Source: Frigidibacter albus (lineage in GTDB: Bacteria; Pseudomonadota; Alphaproteobacteria; Rhodobacterales; Rhodobacteraceae). From it: a stretch of 64,000 bases of DNA. Position 1 is the stretch's first letter. Every line of letters starts with the position of its first letter. The position numbers and the translations under genes are program-made. The notes below the pieces were generated by a model, which saw nothing but the letters and a program-made list of their open reading frames with translations, made no database searches and was not told the origin of the DNA. Below, in pieces: positions 62,844 to 64,000 of the stretch. The stretch covers positions 186,001 through 250,000 of the forward strand of contig NZ_JAAAUC010000001.1 of assembly GCF_009908165.1 (NCBI RefSeq). The letters are read 5' to 3'.

Positions 62844-64000
62844 ATGACCGATACCGCAACCGGCGGCACCACGAGAAAGTCGCTCACAGGCACCCTGCAG
62901 CTGGACACAAGGCTGCTGGGCATGATCGGCGCTTTCGTGGCGATCTGCCTCGTCTTCCACTTGATGACGGGGCAGCGGTTCCTGACGCCGCGCAACATCT
63001 TCACGCTGACGATCCAGACCGCCTCGGTCGCGATCATGGCGACGGGCATGGTGTTCGTGATCGTCACCCGGCACATTGACCTGTCGGTCGGATCGCTGCT
63101 GGCGGTCTGCTCAGCGGTGATGGCGCTGGTGCAGGTCTGGGTGATGCCGCAGCTGCTGGGGCTTGGCATCGGTCATCCCGCGACGGCCCCGCTGGCAATT
63201 GTCGCGGGGCTGGTCGTCGGTACTGCGGTGGGGGCGTTCAACGGGTGGCTGATCGGATACCTGACCATCCCGTCCTTCATCGTGACGCTTGGCGGGCTTC
63301 TGGTCTGGCGAAATGTCGCGTGGTACCTGACCTCGGGGCAGACGCTGGGGCCGCTGGACCCGAATTTCCAGCTGTTCGGCGGGATCAACGGCACCATCGG
63401 GGTGACGGCATCCTGGGTGGTGGGCGCGCTCGCGGTGGCGGTGTCGCTGTGGTTCATGGCAACGGCGCGGCAGAAGAAGGCGGGCCACGGCTTTGCGGTC
63501 AAACCGCTCTGGGCCGAGGGCGTGATGATGGCCATCGTCGCGGGGCTGATCCTGGGCTTCGTGGCGATCCTCAACGCCTATCAGGTTCCCGTGGCGCGGC
63601 TGGAGCGGATCTTTGCCGCCCGCGGCGAGACCCTGCCCGAGGGGTATACCGAAGGCTACGGGCTGCCGATCTCGGTCCTCGTGCTGATCGCCATTGCGGT
63701 GGCGATGACGGTGGTGGCGCGGCGCACGCGCTTTGGCCGCTATGTCTTTGCCACCGGCGGCAACCCCGAGGCGGCGGCGCTGTCAGGCATCAACACCAAG
63801 CTGCTGACGGTCAAGATCTTCGCGCTGATGGGGGCCCTCTGCGCGCTGTCGGCCGTGGTGGCCTCGGCCCGCGCGGCGAACCACGCCAATGACATCGGCA
63901 CGCTGGATGAGCTGCGGGTGATCGCGGCGGCGGTGATCGGCGGCACCGCGCTGTCAGGCGGGGTGGGCACGATCTATGGCGCGATCCTTGGTGCGTTGAT
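62844..64000 (+). CDS. xylH: Xylose-type ABC transporter permease, truncated by the window edge
   Basis: At least 385 residues are read before the window ends. It is a multi-spanning permease of the XylH/RbsC family. It has the N-terminal LDTRLLGMIGAFVAICLVFH, the conserved IVTRHIDLSVGSLLAVCSAVMAL region (split at its glycine), FNGWLIGYLTIPSFIVTLGG, and near the end FGRYVFATGGNPEAAALSGI. ATG 62844 follows AAGGG. An ATP-binding xylG gene would be expected just beyond the window. Confidence 0.9.
   Translation, partial: MTDTATGGTTRKSLTGTLQLDTRLLGMIGAFVAICLVFHLMTGQRFLTPRNIFTLTIQTASVAIMATGMVFVIVTRHIDLSVGSLLAVCSAVMALVQVWVMPQLLGLGIGHPATAPLAIVAGLVVGTAVGAFNGWLIGYLTIPSFIVTLGGLLVWRNVAWYLTSGQTLGPLDPNFQLFGGINGTIGVTASWVVGALAVAVSLWFMATARQKKAGHGFAVKPLWAEGVMMAIVAGLILGFVAILNAYQVPVARLERIFAARGETLPEGYTEGYGLPISVLVLIAIAVAMTVVARRTRFGRYVFATGGNPEAAALSGINTKLLTVKIFALMGALCALSAVVASARAANHANDIGTLDELRVIAAAVIGGTALSGGVGTIYGAILGAL

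Overview
The window is high-GC (roughly two thirds G+C by eye), densely coded DNA. It looks like an alphaproteobacterium of the Rhodobacterales, Paracoccus-like. The basis is the mixture of TRAP, TTT, ABC and MFS importers each tied to a CoA-ester catabolic cluster, a ScfR/PrpR-type regulator divergent from prpDCB, an Aap-like amino-acid ABC system, AcuI, and strong ATGA-type translational coupling. This taxonomic call is inference. No rRNA, tRNA or CRISPR array was seen. The layout is typical of an accessory region, perhaps a chromid or megaplasmid, with several gene remnants at the seams between operons.

Region 1 (1-15955): a degraded recombinase end, then an IclR regulator divergent from one long co-directional run. 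The run encodes a family III CoA-transferase, acyl-CoA dehydrogenase, family I CoA-transferase-like protein, alpha-methylacyl-CoA racemase, MaoC hydratase, CitE-like lyase, a complete TRAP transporter (small permease, large permease, binding protein), an MFS carrier, a second MaoC protein, an SCP2-type thiolase, an acyl-CoA synthetase and a nitroreductase. It ends in a TetR remnant. The enzyme order fits import, CoA activation, oxidation, hydration and C-C cleavage of a methyl-branched (di)carboxylic acid.

Region 2 (16139-21359): a tricarboxylate-type (TTT) transporter with a fused TctA-TctB membrane protein, its binding protein and a PrpF-family isomerase, divergent from a LysR regulator. 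Region 3 (21742-24089): a cobalamin riboswitch ahead of mesX (DUF1852) and mesD, a B12-independent core methionine synthase pair. Region 4 (24161-29722): 2-methylcitrate cycle genes prpDCB with a hotdog thioesterase, divergent from a ScfR/PrpR regulator. Region 5 (29884-39366): a Tat-exported transglutaminase-like protein, a GMC oxidoreductase remnant, a GntR regulator with an Aap-like ABC importer that lacks an ATPase gene, a tyrosine-phosphatase-like protein, a soluble triple-PAS chemoreceptor and about 0.7 kb of debris.

Region 6 (39367-60355) is the most interesting block. A FAD-linked D-2-hydroxyacid dehydrogenase lies divergent from a FadR-type regulator and acuI. Next comes an eleven-gene minus-strand operon (CoA-transferase A and B, CaiB-type CoA-transferase, D-2-hydroxyacid dehydrogenase, class II aldolase, FGGY kinase, ThDP enzyme, BisC-like molybdoenzyme, AhpD-like protein, rhodanese, acyl-CoA synthetase). 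It is divergent from a polyamine-type ABC importer with fused permeases and an IclR regulator, and two near-identical palindromes sit in the shared promoter region. I cannot assign the substrate, and this is the best candidate for an undescribed pathway. Region 7 (60380-64000): a ROK repressor divergent from xylF and the start of xylH, which runs off the window.
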